DNA of 64,000 bases, from NCBI RefSeq assembly GCF_000308755.1, contig NZ_BAGF01000041.1, forward strand, positions 1 through 64,000, given 5' to 3'. Positions 43,526 through 51,547 of this stretch are shown piece by piece; position 1 is the stretch's first letter; every line of letters begins with the position of its first letter. A program made the translations under genes and the position numbers. The notes under the pieces are model-generated. The model was given only the letters and a program-made list of their open reading frames with translations, ran no database searches and had not been told where the DNA came from. Source of the DNA: Nocardia pneumoniae NBRC 100136. GTDB lineage: Bacteria; Actinomycetota; Actinomycetes; Mycobacteriales; Mycobacteriaceae.

Positions 43526-43557
43526 GGTGGCGGGTCCCATAATTCCGGGCCGCCACC
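43526..43557. terminator. Hairpin downstream of the NmrA-like gene
   Basis: 8-bp arms GGTGGCGG and its complement with a 16-nt loop that can close further (CCC/GGG). It lies 7 bp beyond the stop of the leftward NmrA-like gene. Confidence 0.5.
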
Positions 43558-43563
43558 GGATGA

Positions 43564-44379
43564 TCAGCGGAAGGCGTCGGCGTGGGCGACGGCCCACTGT
43601 CCGAACGTGCGCGGCGGGCGACCGAGGATCTCCTCCACCGTTGGGCGGACGATGGATTCGTCGATGGCCCCGTTCACGTAGAAGTCGAAGAAGGCATCCA
43701 CGTACTCCACCGGAGTGGTTTCCAGCATCTCGGCGCGGGCCTCGTCATCGGTGAGGCCCTGGCAGCTGAGGTCGCGGCCGATCGCCTCGGCCAGGATCGC
43801 CACCTGCTGGGCGGGCGTGAGCGGCTCCGGGCCGGTGGGCCAGAGGATTTCGCCTTTGTGGCTGTTTCCGCGCAGGACAGTGGCGGCCAACGCGCCGAGG
43901 TCGTGCGGATCCAGGCTGGCGGTGCGAACCTCGGGGAACGGCGCACGAACCACATTTCCGCCGCGCAGCTGAGGAAGCCAGCGCAGGGCATTGGAGGCGA
44001 ACGCGCACGGCCGCAGAATCGTCCACGCCGCACCGCATTCGGTGACCTCCTGCTCGGAGGTCATCATGTAGCGGGTGATGGCGTTGGAGGCGTCACCGGT
44101 ACCCGCGGAAACGCCCGAGAGCTGCACGATGTGCTCGACACCCGCTTTCGCGGCCGCCTGCGCGACTCCCGGATAACCAGGCAGCAGGAACAGCGCCCGT
44201 ACCTGCTTGAAACTCAGCGTGTCGGGCGAGGTGAGATCGCCTGCCACCGCTTCGACACCCTCGGGCACAGCGGCACCCTGAGGATCGCGCACCAGCGCCC
44301 GCACCGGTTCTCCGGCCGCGGCCAAAGCCTGCACAACTTCCGCGCCGACATTGCCGGTCGCTCCTGTCACGAGAATCAT
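43564..44379 (-). CDS. NmrA-like NAD(P)-binding protein
   Basis: A 271-residue atypical SDR. The Rossmann motif ILVTGATGNVGAEVV is at the N-terminus, then RALVRDP (NADP-type Arg) and VQLSGVSAG; the active-site Tyr of classical SDRs is replaced, as in NmrA/HSCARG redox sensors and quinone reductase QorB-like proteins. The ATG at 44379 is chosen because upstream residues are basic and non-conserved. It is divergent from a two-gene NTF2-like operon, 106 bp away. Confidence 0.85.
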   Translation of the reverse strand: MILVTGATGNVGAEVVQALAAAGEPVRALVRDPQGAAVPEGVEAVAGDLTSPDTLSFKQVRALFLLPGYPGVAQAAAKAGVEHIVQLSGVSAGTGDASNAITRYMMTSEQEVTECGAAWTILRPCAFASNALRWLPQLRGGNVVRAPFPEVRTASLDPHDLGALAATVLRGNSHKGEILWPTGPEPLTPAQQVAILAEAIGRDLSCQGLTDDEARAEMLETTPVEYVDAFFDFYVNGAIDESIVRPTVEEILGRPPRTFGQWAVAHADAFR

Positions 44380-44485
44380 TGCACCAATTCTTGTACTACT
44401 CGCCCCGTTCGCGCCAACGGATGCAGGTTCCTGCACCCGGTCGTGCAGCCTTTTCCGTTTCGCTCGCGGTGCGCAGGTGGGCAGC

Positions 44486-44920
44486 ATGAGCCGTATGGAT
44501 CGACTGGACGTCATCGACACCTGCACCCGCATGGCCTGGCATGCCGATCATCGCGAATGGGACCAGCTCGCCGCCGTATTCGCCGACCAGGTGAGGCTGG
44601 ATTACACCAGCCTCACCGGCGGTGAACCGGTCACTCTGACTCCGGCGCAGATCGTCGCCGCGTGGCAGGACACGCTCGGCGGGCTGGAGGCCACCCAGCA
44701 CCTGCTCGGCAATCACCTGGTCACCGTCGACGGCGACCGGGCGGTGTGCACCGCCTCCTTCCAGGCCACCCACCGCAGGTCAGAGGCGCTCGGCGCGTCG
44801 CTGTGGACACTGGGTGGCACGTACCGATTCGATCTCGTGCGTATCGGAGTCGATTGGCGGATCAGCGGTGTGGTGATGACGGCGATGTGGGGCGACGGCA
44901 ATCGCGGCCTCCTGCCATGA
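44486..44920 (+). CDS. NTF2/SnoaL-like protein
   Basis: A 144-residue SnoaL_4-type protein (MDRLDVIDTCTRMAWHADHREWDQLAAVFADQVRLDYTSL, ending SGVVMTAMWGDGNRGLLP). Related to scytalone dehydratase/steroid isomerase folds with a polar cavity. Its stop overlaps the next start (ATGA), pairing it with a second NTF2-like protein that is exported. Substrate unknown. Confidence 0.8.
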   Translation: MSRMDRLDVIDTCTRMAWHADHREWDQLAAVFADQVRLDYTSLTGGEPVTLTPAQIVAAWQDTLGGLEATQHLLGNHLVTVDGDRAVCTASFQATHRRSEALGASLWTLGGTYRFDLVRIGVDWRISGVVMTAMWGDGNRGLLP

Positions 44921-45351
44921 GAACCCTCGCCGCCGTCGCGGTCGTCGCGATCGCCGCGGGCATGGTCGCCGCCTGTGCTGACGAGCCGTCGGCCGCCGGT
45001 ACCACGGAACCCCCGGCGTACTCGTTCGACGCCGGGTCATTGGACCCGGCCGCGCAGCGATACCTGGACGCGGTGGCCGCCCGGGACGACGACGCCGTCG
45101 CGGCCGCGTTCACGCCGGACGCCACCGTCACCGACGTCTCCCGCGAGATCCGCGGCCGGGAGGCGATCCGCCGTTGGGCCGCCGACGAGGTCATCGGCGG
45201 CGTCTACACCCTGCTCGGCCATTCCCCGCGCGCCGGTGGCACCACCATGCTCCTGCGCTTCCGACGCGGAAGCGGCGACGGCTTCCGCGCCACCTACCGC
45301 TTCGACATCACCGACGGCCTGATCACCAGGGCCGATCTGCGATACGCCTGA
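44917..45351 (+). CDS. Exported NTF2/SnoaL-like lipoprotein
   Basis: A 144-residue protein with a signal sequence and lipobox VAAC (Cys20). The mature part is an NTF2-like domain (YLDAVAARDDDAVAAAFTPDATVTD, then GREAIRRWAADEVIGG and FDITDGLITRADLRYA). Two coupled NTF2 domains, one cytoplasmic and one surface-anchored, is an uncommon layout. No catalytic residues can be assigned. Confidence 0.78.
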   Translation: MRTLAAVAVVAIAAGMVAACADEPSAAGTTEPPAYSFDAGSLDPAAQRYLDAVAARDDDAVAAAFTPDATVTDVSREIRGREAIRRWAADEVIGGVYTLLGHSPRAGGTTMLLRFRRGSGDGFRATYRFDITDGLITRADLRYA

Positions 45352-45460
45352 CAGGAGTTCTTGTTCTCGCGTGTGCGACTGTCGAGGATGACTCTGTCCA
45401 TGTGGTCCATGGATGTCGGCAGCGGTTTCTCATCGCCGCTATTGCGACGCGCTGATCCTG

Positions 45461-45898
45461 TCAGATGGTGAGGCCGTAGCCCAGTTCCTCAGCGGCGACG
45501 GACCAGAACTGGTTCTCGCCGGCGACAGCAGCAGGGTCGATGCCGCGGAGCGTGGCGAGGGTCTGTTCTCCGTGCGCTTCCAATGCCTCGTCGTCCTCGT
45601 CGATGTGGCGGGCTTGCTTGCGGGCCTCGGCGTAGGCGCGGGCGCACGCGGCGAAGCGCTCGATGGTGGTGTTGACCAGCTCTGTACCGTCGTCGGTCAC
45701 GATCAGGACTTCGCCGTCGTCGGCGACGACCAGGGTCTGTAGCCCGTCGTCGTCAGCGAGGACGGTGCAGGCGCGGCCATCGGCCAATTGGGTGTGGGGA
45801 TACGGTGCAAGGGACCAGGTGCCGGCGAACGGAACCATGCTGCCACGCCTATCGCCGAGGCCAGCCAGTGCCGCGTCGATGTCGGAGTCGAGTGCCAT
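45461..45898 (-). CDS. SUKH-4-like immunity-type protein
   Basis: A 145-residue protein. The C-terminal half (ERFAACARAYAEARKQ, then ATLRGIDPAAVAGENQFWSVAAEEL) fits the end of SUKH-4/SMI1-type immunity proteins, in which a Trp-containing helix closes the fold; the strand pair LQTLVVADDGEVLIVTDDG precedes it. SUKH proteins usually neutralise polymorphic toxins, but no toxin gene adjoins it, so it may be an orphan. ATG 45898 chosen; the frame extends to 45937. Confidence 0.5.
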   Translation of the reverse strand: MALDSDIDAALAGLGDRRGSMVPFAGTWSLAPYPHTQLADGRACTVLADDDGLQTLVVADDGEVLIVTDDGTELVNTTIERFAACARAYAEARKQARHIDEDDEALEAHGEQTLATLRGIDPAAVAGENQFWSVAAEELGYGLTI

Positions 45899-46007
45899 GT
45901 CGGGTCGTCCAGTAGGGGTGTCGCGGCGTCGGTCCACGGGTGTGCCGCAGTGATGCTACCGGACTTCACGAACAGCCGAGATCCGCGACTTCGCCGGCGC
46001 CTGGCTC

Positions 46008-46164
46008 CCAGCCCGGTCGCATCGGCTCGGGAACCGTCATCCGCGCCAGAATCAGCATCGGGTGAACAGCTTTTCGCCCCGACCGGCCGCAGCACTCCAG
46101 CGCAGATCGTGCGGGTGGCGATATCGACGGCAAACACCAGCTGTCCATGGTCCGCCCGGGCGTG
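46008..46164 (-). pseudogene. Relic of a Mu/rve-type DDE transposase
   Basis: Two minus-strand frames carry adjoining pieces of one protein. GQLVFAVDIATRTICAGVLRPVG lies at about 46146-46072, and KAVHPMLILARMTVPEPMRPGW at about 46073-46008 in another frame. Together they match the catalytic-core segment of actinobacterial Mu-type transposases (DVATR-I-AAVLRP-GTK, then LLARM-VPEPMRPGW). The frameshift near 46072 and the missing remainder mark it as dead. It supports past insertion activity here. Confidence 0.65.
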
Positions 46165-46757
46165 CGGACGTAGCGGGACGCAGGGAATTCCAGGCTGCTC
46201 GCGGCGGGTCAGAGCCAGTTGCGTTCCTTGGCCAGCAGGGCGGCCTGGCATCCCGTTGCGACGGATCGGCAGCACCCCGGCCGCTGGTTCGGAGATATCG
46301 ACTGTTCGGTCTCGGCACACTGCTCGACCGCATCGCCGCACACCTCACGGCTTGGCAGGCAGCGGAATTCGTATCCGCCGAGCAATCAACTCTCAGCCCC
46401 GGCCGTACGGCGACGGATTCGGTTTCTGGCCGATGTCCCGACCAGCACCTGCCCGGAAAATTCCGCTGACTCCGAAACGGCCCGACGGGTGCGTTGATCT
46501 TCTCCGCGATCCGGGGTGGCTACTGCCATCCGAGGCGACGCTCCGCACCCGTCACCGTGACGAATCCGGCTTCGTGTCTCTGTTAGGTCCATGTGACGCA
46601 GCAGCGCTGCTCTCGTCAGCACGCAGACGTCCTCAATACCTCAGCTGAGATTCGGCCCTGTCTCGCCGGAGCGAGCATCGGCCACTTTCTCGTCAGTGCT
46701 GACATCCGTTGGCGGGGGAGAAGGTGCACAGTTTTTACCCCTTTTCGTTAGAGTTAT

Positions 46758-46779
46758 GTTTCGTTGTCACCAACGAAAC
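46758..46779. repeat. Perfect inverted repeat GTTTCGTTG-TCAC-CAACGAAAC
   Basis: 9-bp arms around a 4-bp centre, 164 bp upstream of the KfrA-like gene. The TTTCGTT/AACGAAA core recurs at about 46743, 46777 and 46888, in an iteron-like way. Likely binding site for a DNA-binding protein, perhaps the KfrA-like product. Confidence 0.6.
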
Positions 46780-46822
46780 GAAAACGTATTGCCAGCAGTC
46801 GGAATGGTCGCCTTGTGTGACT

Positions 46823-46857
46823 CTGACATCCGATAAGGTTCACTTATCGGAGGTCAG
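46823..46857. repeat. Long inverted repeat around CATCCGATAAG/CTTATCGGAGG
   Basis: 15-bp arms with one mismatch surround a 5-bp loop (GTTCA at 46838-46842); the inner 9 bp of each arm (TCCGATAAG and CTTATCGGA) pair perfectly. Lies 86-120 bp upstream of the KfrA-like gene. It could be an operator, a partition site or a transcript hairpin. Confidence 0.6.
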
Positions 46858-46908
46858 AAGCCGGGATGAATCTGAGCGAGTCGCAGGATTTCGTTTCGTG
46901 TCGATCCG

Positions 46909-46936
46909 TTGGAAATGACGAAACCAACGCTACGAT
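46909..46936 (+). promoter_or_regulatory. Promoter of a leaderless mRNA with overlapping operator
   Basis: TTGGAA (46909-46914), a 16-bp spacer and TACGAT (46931-46936) place the transcription start at or near the GTG at 46943, so the mRNA is probably leaderless. The inverted repeat CGTTGG-N11-CCAACG (46907-46929) covers the promoter and would allow repression. Confidence 0.55.
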
Positions 46937-46942
46937 TCCGGC

Positions 46943-48064
46943 GTGTCGAATCTGTGCAACTACCCGGGTTGCTCTCGTCCTCTCACGCGGGGAGGTGGAC
47001 CCGGTCGGCCGTCGGAGTACTGCGACCATCCGGACCACACGCGGTGGCGTGCGTGGCGCGAGCGGCAACGGCGGCAACAGGAGTCGGAGGCGCCCGCCGC
47101 TGCTGTCACTGTGACGCAGCAGGGGCCGGTGACCGCCGCGCGGTTGCGTGCCGATGAGCTGCTCACGGAGTTCCGATCGCTCGCCGGTCAGTTGAACACC
47201 ACGTTGAATGCCGCGGTCGCGGAATTGTCCACGCTCGCCGACCCATCCGTTGCCGAGGCACAGGTCCAAGCGGTGCATGCGGACGCGGCGCGGCGGATCG
47301 CCGAGGCCGAGGTCGCCGCGGTGGCGGCCGAACAGGCACGCAGAGAGGCGCAGGAAGCGCGGGCGCTCGCCGAGTCGGCGGCCGACGACGCCGCGACTGC
47401 CGCCGAACGGGCCGAAGAGCTTATCGCCCAGGCGAACTCGGCGCGCGACGCCGCGTTGCTCGAAGTGGAACGAGTGACCAAGCAGGCAGCCGATGACGTG
47501 TTCGTCGCGCGCAGCGATGCCGAAGCCCAGAACCGCGCCGTGCGCCAAGAGACAGCCGAGGAAATCGAACGCGTCAAACACGATGCGGCCGAGCAGGTCC
47601 AGCGCGCGGAGAGCCGCGCGGACACCGAGATCGCGCAGGCTCAGCGCGAAGCGTCCGCACAGGTCAGGGCGGCTCACTCCGAACGCGACCTCGCCGTCCA
47701 GCGCGCGGCCGACGCCGAACGCGCGATCGAGCGCGCCGAGCAGGCGGCCGCCGAACGAGCCGAAGCCGCCAACGAAGCACGCGCCGAATGGCGCAGAGTA
47801 CGAGCGGAACTCGATGCCACCCGCGCCGAACTCACCGAAATCCGCCGCATCGCGGCCGCCGACCTCGCCGCGGCCCGCACCGAAGCCGCCGCGGCGATCG
47901 ACAAGGTCCGCACCGAAGCCGCCCAGCGCCTCGCGGCACTCGACGAAGCGCGCGCCCAAACCCTCGCTCGCGCCGAACGCGCCGAAACCCAACTCGACGA
48001 ACTCCTCGCCGAGAGACGCCGCAATTCACCCGTTACCGAACCGGGGGACTCCCAAGACGCGTGA
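46943..48064 (+). CDS. KfrA-like zinc-finger and long coiled-coil protein
   Basis: A 373-residue protein. The N-terminus has a CCCHH zinc-knuckle pattern (C5, C10, C27, H29, H32), followed by a basic stretch RWRAWRERQRRQQ. From about residue 60 to 365 it is one continuous Ala/Glu/Arg-rich coiled coil. This build recalls KfrA-type DNA-binding coiled-coil proteins of plasmids and mobile elements, which bind repeats at their own promoters. No helix-turn-helix is obvious, so the zinc module may bind DNA. GTG start, probably leaderless. It is the best candidate for a mobile-element maintenance gene here. Confidence 0.65.
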   Translation: MSNLCNYPGCSRPLTRGGGPGRPSEYCDHPDHTRWRAWRERQRRQQESEAPAAAVTVTQQGPVTAARLRADELLTEFRSLAGQLNTTLNAAVAELSTLADPSVAEAQVQAVHADAARRIAEAEVAAVAAEQARREAQEARALAESAADDAATAAERAEELIAQANSARDAALLEVERVTKQAADDVFVARSDAEAQNRAVRQETAEEIERVKHDAAEQVQRAESRADTEIAQAQREASAQVRAAHSERDLAVQRAADAERAIERAEQAAAERAEAANEARAEWRRVRAELDATRAELTEIRRIAAADLAAARTEAAAAIDKVRTEAAQRLAALDEARAQTLARAERAETQLDELLAERRRNSPVTEPGDSQDA

Positions 48065-48478
48065 TCACGCCGATCGCGGACACACCCAACTCCACACGGC
48101 GATTCGCTCAGGCGGACCATCGACCGTTCCGCACCGACATCCCGTCAGGAGAGCGGGTCGCGTGTGTCAACCGACCCCTGAATGGCACAAGAGCACTCAC
48201 CAAACGATCGGTGCCCGCCATGCTCGTCCTACCTGGCGGCTCGATGACAAAATACCTCGCGTGGGGTTCGTCTCCTTCGCCGGGTATTTCGGGCCGAAGT
48301 TCGGCGCAGATCAGGCGGAGACCTCAGCAACGTTCGCCGCATCGCGGCGGGCAGTCCTCGGCCATCGGCGATAGCCGAGTTCCGGAGGCGGCGCACTGAG
48401 CGCAGACGGCCGGAACGAAAGTTGGTGCTATAGCGAGGCAAACGGTTCGCTAACCAATGTCGGTCATATCATGTAGCT
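48065..48478. other. Non-coding interval before the HdeD-like gene
   Basis: No gene seen in about 410 bp; the right end carries the HdeD promoter region with the inverted repeat at 48431-48452. Confidence 0.4.
48431..48452. promoter_or_regulatory. Inverted repeat TAGCGA-N10-TCGCTA and leaderless-type -10
   Basis: Perfect 6-bp arms with a 10-bp spacer lie 26 bp upstream of the HdeD-like ATG. TATCAT at 48467-48472 is seven bases before the ATG at 48479, the spacing expected for a leaderless transcript. The repeat would then cover the -35 region. Confidence 0.45.
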
Positions 48479-49156
48479 ATGCCCGAAACTGTGGTGGAAG
48501 GGCGTACGGAACCACTGGCCGGCGGCGCCCGGCAGTCGGTACTGGTGGTCGGCGCCTGCTCGATGATCGTGGGTGTGGCACTAGCGGTGTGGCCGCACAA
48601 GTCGCTACCGACAGCGGAATTGCTGTCCGGCGGCTATCTTCTGCTCAACGGTGTGTTCCAGATGATCCTGGCGGTGAGCGCCCGGGTCGCCACGGCCCTG
48701 CGCGCGCTGGTGCTGATCAGCGGCGTCATGTCCGCTCTGCTGGCGATGCTGTGTTTCGCGGGCGGCAATTCGGCGCTGCTGCTGGCGTTCTGGATCGGGC
48801 TCGCCTGGGCGATTCGCGGAATCTGCCACGCCACCGTGGCGGTATGGGTCGACGACCTGCCCGGGCGGGGTCGGCACGAAGTGTTCGGCCTGGTCACGCT
48901 GACGCTCGGCGTGATCGTCGGTGCGCTGCCGTTCGATTCACTGGACGCGATCGGCTGGGTGGCCGGACTGTGCCTCATCGCGATCGGCGCGATGGAAGTT
49001 CTCAGCGTCACGGCCATCAGCCCGCGTGCGGTCATGTTGCCCGGGATGCCGACCGCGTCGTGGACGGGTGAGCGCAGTGGCGACGGGCGTGCTCTCCAGG
49101 TTGACTGTGCACCATGGCATCCCAGCATCCCAAGCCACGATCGCCCGCCGAACTGA
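48479..49156 (+). CDS. HdeD/DUF308-like membrane protein
   Basis: A 225-residue protein with six predicted hydrophobic helices in three pairs (VLVVGACSMIVGVALAVWP, SGGYLLLNGVFQMILAV, and so on), the HdeD/DUF308 arrangement linked to acid and envelope stress in other bacteria. The last 35 residues are hydrophilic. The gene overlaps the following subtilisin-like gene by 43 bp in another frame, so the two are translationally linked. Confidence 0.75.
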   Translation: MPETVVEGRTEPLAGGARQSVLVVGACSMIVGVALAVWPHKSLPTAELLSGGYLLLNGVFQMILAVSARVATALRALVLISGVMSALLAMLCFAGGNSALLLAFWIGLAWAIRGICHATVAVWVDDLPGRGRHEVFGLVTLTLGVIVGALPFDSLDAIGWVAGLCLIAIGAMEVLSVTAISPRAVMLPGMPTASWTGERSGDGRALQVDCAPWHPSIPSHDRPPN

Positions 49157-50541
49157 TCGTGGTCACCTACGCCGCCGACGCCGCGATCACACCGATCGCC
49201 CTCCGCGAGAGCCACAGCGTGCAGTCGCACGTGGGCACGCGGCTTCCGGAGGGTGGTGAACTGGTGCGCATCTTCGGATCGGCCAACCGGTTACGGGGTC
49301 GGCTCAGCGGCACGCCGCATGAGCCAACCGGCGCGGACTACCTCACCTACTTCTATGTCCGCGGCGTCGGCGGCGAGCTCCACGAGCTCGCCGCTCTGCT
49401 GCGCGACGACGACGCCGTGGCGGCAGCGTATGTGAAACCGCCCGCCGAGCCACCGATCGCGCCGGAAGGCATCGTGACGGTCACGGCGAGGTCCGCAGTC
49501 GAGGCACCCTCGGTGACCCCGAATTTCGCGGAGCGCCAAGGATATCTGGACGCCGCGCCGCAGGGGATCGACGCGCGCTGGGCCTGGACGGTTCCCGGGG
49601 GACGCGGCGCGGGCGTGCGGGTGGTGGATGTCGAGGGAGCCTGGCGGTTCACCCACGAGGATTTGCACGCCAACCAGGGTGGGGTCATCGGCGGCACGCC
49701 GCCACCGGACCGGGGCTGGCGCGACCACGGCACCGCCGTGGCGGGCGCGATCAGTGGTGACGCCAACGCCTACGGCATCACCGGCATCGCGCCGGAAGCG
49801 CACATCCGGGCGGTGTCGATCTTCGGGTCCGGATCGGCGTCTGCGATCCGTTCGGCCGCGGACGTGTTGTGCCCCGGCGACGTGATCCTGCTCGAAGTGC
49901 ACCGTCCCGGCCCGCGATTCGACTACGCGGGCAGACCCGACCAGCGCGGCTACATCCCGGTCGAATGGTGGCCCGACGACCTGGCCGCGATCCGGTACGC
50001 AATCGGCAAGGGCGTGATCGTGGTCGAGGCGGCCGGCAATGGCGCCGAGGATCTGGACGCCGCGCTGTATGACACTCCGCCCCCGGAGTTCCCGGCCACA
50101 TGGCAGAACCCGTTCCGCGGTGGCGCGGCCGATTCCGGGGCGATCATCGTCGGCGCGGGCGCACCGCCACCAGGATTCCACGGCCGCGACCACGGCCCGG
50201 CCCGCTCCCGGCTGTCCTTCTCCAACTACGGCGAGCGTGTGGACGCGCAGGGGTGGGGACTTGAGGCCACCACCACCGGCTACGGCGACTTGCAAGGCGG
50301 CTCCGACGAAGACCTTTGGTACACCGACGTATTCAGCGGAACCTCGAGCGCGTCCCCGATAGTGACCGGCGCGGTCGCGAGCTATCAGGGTATGAGCGGC
50401 GCCGCCGCCGGTCGGAAGACACCCGGGGAGGTGCGAACCCGATTGCGCGAAACCGGCTCGCCGCAGACCGACGCACCGGAACGGCCGGCGACCCAGCGAA
50501 TCGGCAACCTGCCGGACCTGAAGTCGCTGCTCGGGCCGTAG
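49114..50541 (+). CDS. Subtilisin-like S8 serine protease without signal peptide
   Basis: A 475-residue protein. The catalytic triad is Asp172 (VRVVDVE), His205 (DHGTAVAG) and Ser411 (GTSSASP), with oxyanion Asn309 (AAGNG). The first 150 residues form an extra domain with a beta-rich start (LIVVTYAADAAITPIALRES), not a secretion signal, so the enzyme is probably intracellular or exported by a non-Sec route. Unlike mycosins there is no C-terminal membrane anchor. Overlap with the HdeD-like gene suggests a joint role. The ribosome-binding site is weak, consistent with coupling. Confidence 0.85.
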   Translation: MASQHPKPRSPAELIVVTYAADAAITPIALRESHSVQSHVGTRLPEGGELVRIFGSANRLRGRLSGTPHEPTGADYLTYFYVRGVGGELHELAALLRDDDAVAAAYVKPPAEPPIAPEGIVTVTARSAVEAPSVTPNFAERQGYLDAAPQGIDARWAWTVPGGRGAGVRVVDVEGAWRFTHEDLHANQGGVIGGTPPPDRGWRDHGTAVAGAISGDANAYGITGIAPEAHIRAVSIFGSGSASAIRSAADVLCPGDVILLEVHRPGPRFDYAGRPDQRGYIPVEWWPDDLAAIRYAIGKGVIVVEAAGNGAEDLDAALYDTPPPEFPATWQNPFRGGAADSGAIIVGAGAPPPGFHGRDHGPARSRLSFSNYGERVDAQGWGLEATTTGYGDLQGGSDEDLWYTDVFSGTSSASPIVTGAVASYQGMSGAAAGRKTPGEVRTRLRETGSPQTDAPERPATQRIGNLPDLKSLLGP

Positions 50542-50801
50542 GTGCGGCAGCTTCGCAACGTGGCCGAGAAGCGCGGCATGGCGAGAGTGGCGGATGAGCC
50601 TGGGCGCCGCAGCCGCGGTACGCACCCCATCGCGGCACGATTGCGCACAGCGAAATTATTCATAGGCATTATTGCGATGTCCGGAATCGGATGAGATCGC
50701 ATCTATAGCAACGAGATTCGTCCTGGCGGGCGCACCGGGTTCGGCAACCGCTGCCCTGGTCTCGGTCGCTCCGATGACCCGCTGCGCAGCGGCGTCGAGG
50801 T

Positions 50802-50838
50802 GGGCGGCGGGCAGGTGACGAGCGCCTGCCCGCCGCCC
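50802..50838. terminator. Strong hairpin terminator between convergent genes
   Basis: Perfect 14-bp arms (GGGCGGCGGGCAGG and its complement) with a 9-nt loop, 2 bp beyond the stop of the leftward nitroreductase gene. The S8 protease gene ends 260 bp to the left. Confidence 0.75.
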
Positions 50839-50840
50839 GC

Positions 50841-51482
50841 TCAGGCGGCGAATCGCTCCAGGAAGACGGTGCGTTCGACGGCGCGGCGTCCCGGGTGCGG
50901 GGGTATGGCGTCGCTGTAGCCGACAGTTACGAGTACGGCAATGGCGAGCTCTGGGCGGTCGTCGATACCGATCGCCTTCTTGACCAGGTCGGGATCCCAT
51001 CCGTTCATCGGCGCCGAGGCCAATCCGAGTGCGGTCGCGGCGAGCGTGGTGTAGGTGGCCGCGATCATGGCGTTCTTCACGGCGTTCTCCCGCAGCAGAT
51101 CGCGTCGGCGTAGCTCGTGGTACTCCGCGCGGCTGTGAAAGAGGTCGGCGAACTCGGCGTTCCACGCCCCGTTGCGGCGGGCCTGTTCCGCGATATCGGT
51201 GTTGGCGGATTCCCACGCCGTGCTGTCGGCGACGAAAACGAACGTGACCGGCGCCTCGAGTGGCTGCCGCTGACCGAAGGCGGCCGCGGACAGTTCCCTG
51301 CGGCCGGATTCGCTGGTCACGACGACGACCGAGCGGTCTTGCATATTCCAGGCGCTGGGTGCCTGCATGGTCAGATCCAGCAGTTCGTCGAGAATCGGCG
51401 CAGGGACCGGATCGGGACGGTAGTGGCGGACGGTGCGGCGGATTCGGATGGCTTCGGGAACCGAAATTGCTTGCTTCTCCAT
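50841..51482 (-). CDS. Nitroreductase family protein
   Basis: A 213-residue FMN-dependent nitroreductase. Marks are IRIRRTVRHYRPDPVPAPILDELLDLTMQAPSAWNMQ (FMN and substrate loop), VKNAMIAATYTTLAATALGLASAPMNGWD, and the C-terminal VTVGYSD. Family members reduce nitroaromatics or quinones with NAD(P)H. ATG start. Divergent from an HxlR gene with an inverted repeat between them, so redox- or quinone-responsive induction is plausible. Confidence 0.88.
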   Translation of the reverse strand: MEKQAISVPEAIRIRRTVRHYRPDPVPAPILDELLDLTMQAPSAWNMQDRSVVVVTSESGRRELSAAAFGQRQPLEAPVTFVFVADSTAWESANTDIAEQARRNGAWNAEFADLFHSRAEYHELRRRDLLRENAVKNAMIAATYTTLAATALGLASAPMNGWDPDLVKKAIGIDDRPELAIAVLVTVGYSDAIPPHPGRRAVERTVFLERFAA

Positions 51483-51487
51483 ATTTC

Positions 51488-51504
51488 TAACTATCGGTTA
51501 GTTA
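51488..51504. promoter_or_regulatory. HxlR-type operator candidate TAACTA-TCGGT-TAGTTA
   Basis: Perfect 6-bp arms with a 5-bp spacer, 6 bp upstream of the nitroreductase ATG and 44 bp from the HxlR start. A second arrangement CTAAC-N5-GTTAG overlaps it. Confidence 0.55.
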
Positions 51505-51547
51505 CAAACTGTTGGGAAGGCAGCACCTTTTTGTGCGCTACACTCCA

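Larger units (their letters stand above)
46165..46942. other. Non-coding region with AT-richer, repeat-dense right half
   Basis: No intact gene. The left half may be further decayed transposon DNA. From about 46690 the composition becomes AT-richer and contains GTCAG-TG-CTGAC (46692-46703), CTGACATCCG twice (46699 and 46823), two large inverted repeats listed separately, and the leaderless promoter of the next gene. Confidence 0.55.

Noticed and set aside
45788..46648. 286-codon open frame on the plus strand
   Set aside because: Arg/Ser/Pro-rich with no domain, and opposite the transposase relic and SUKH-like gene.
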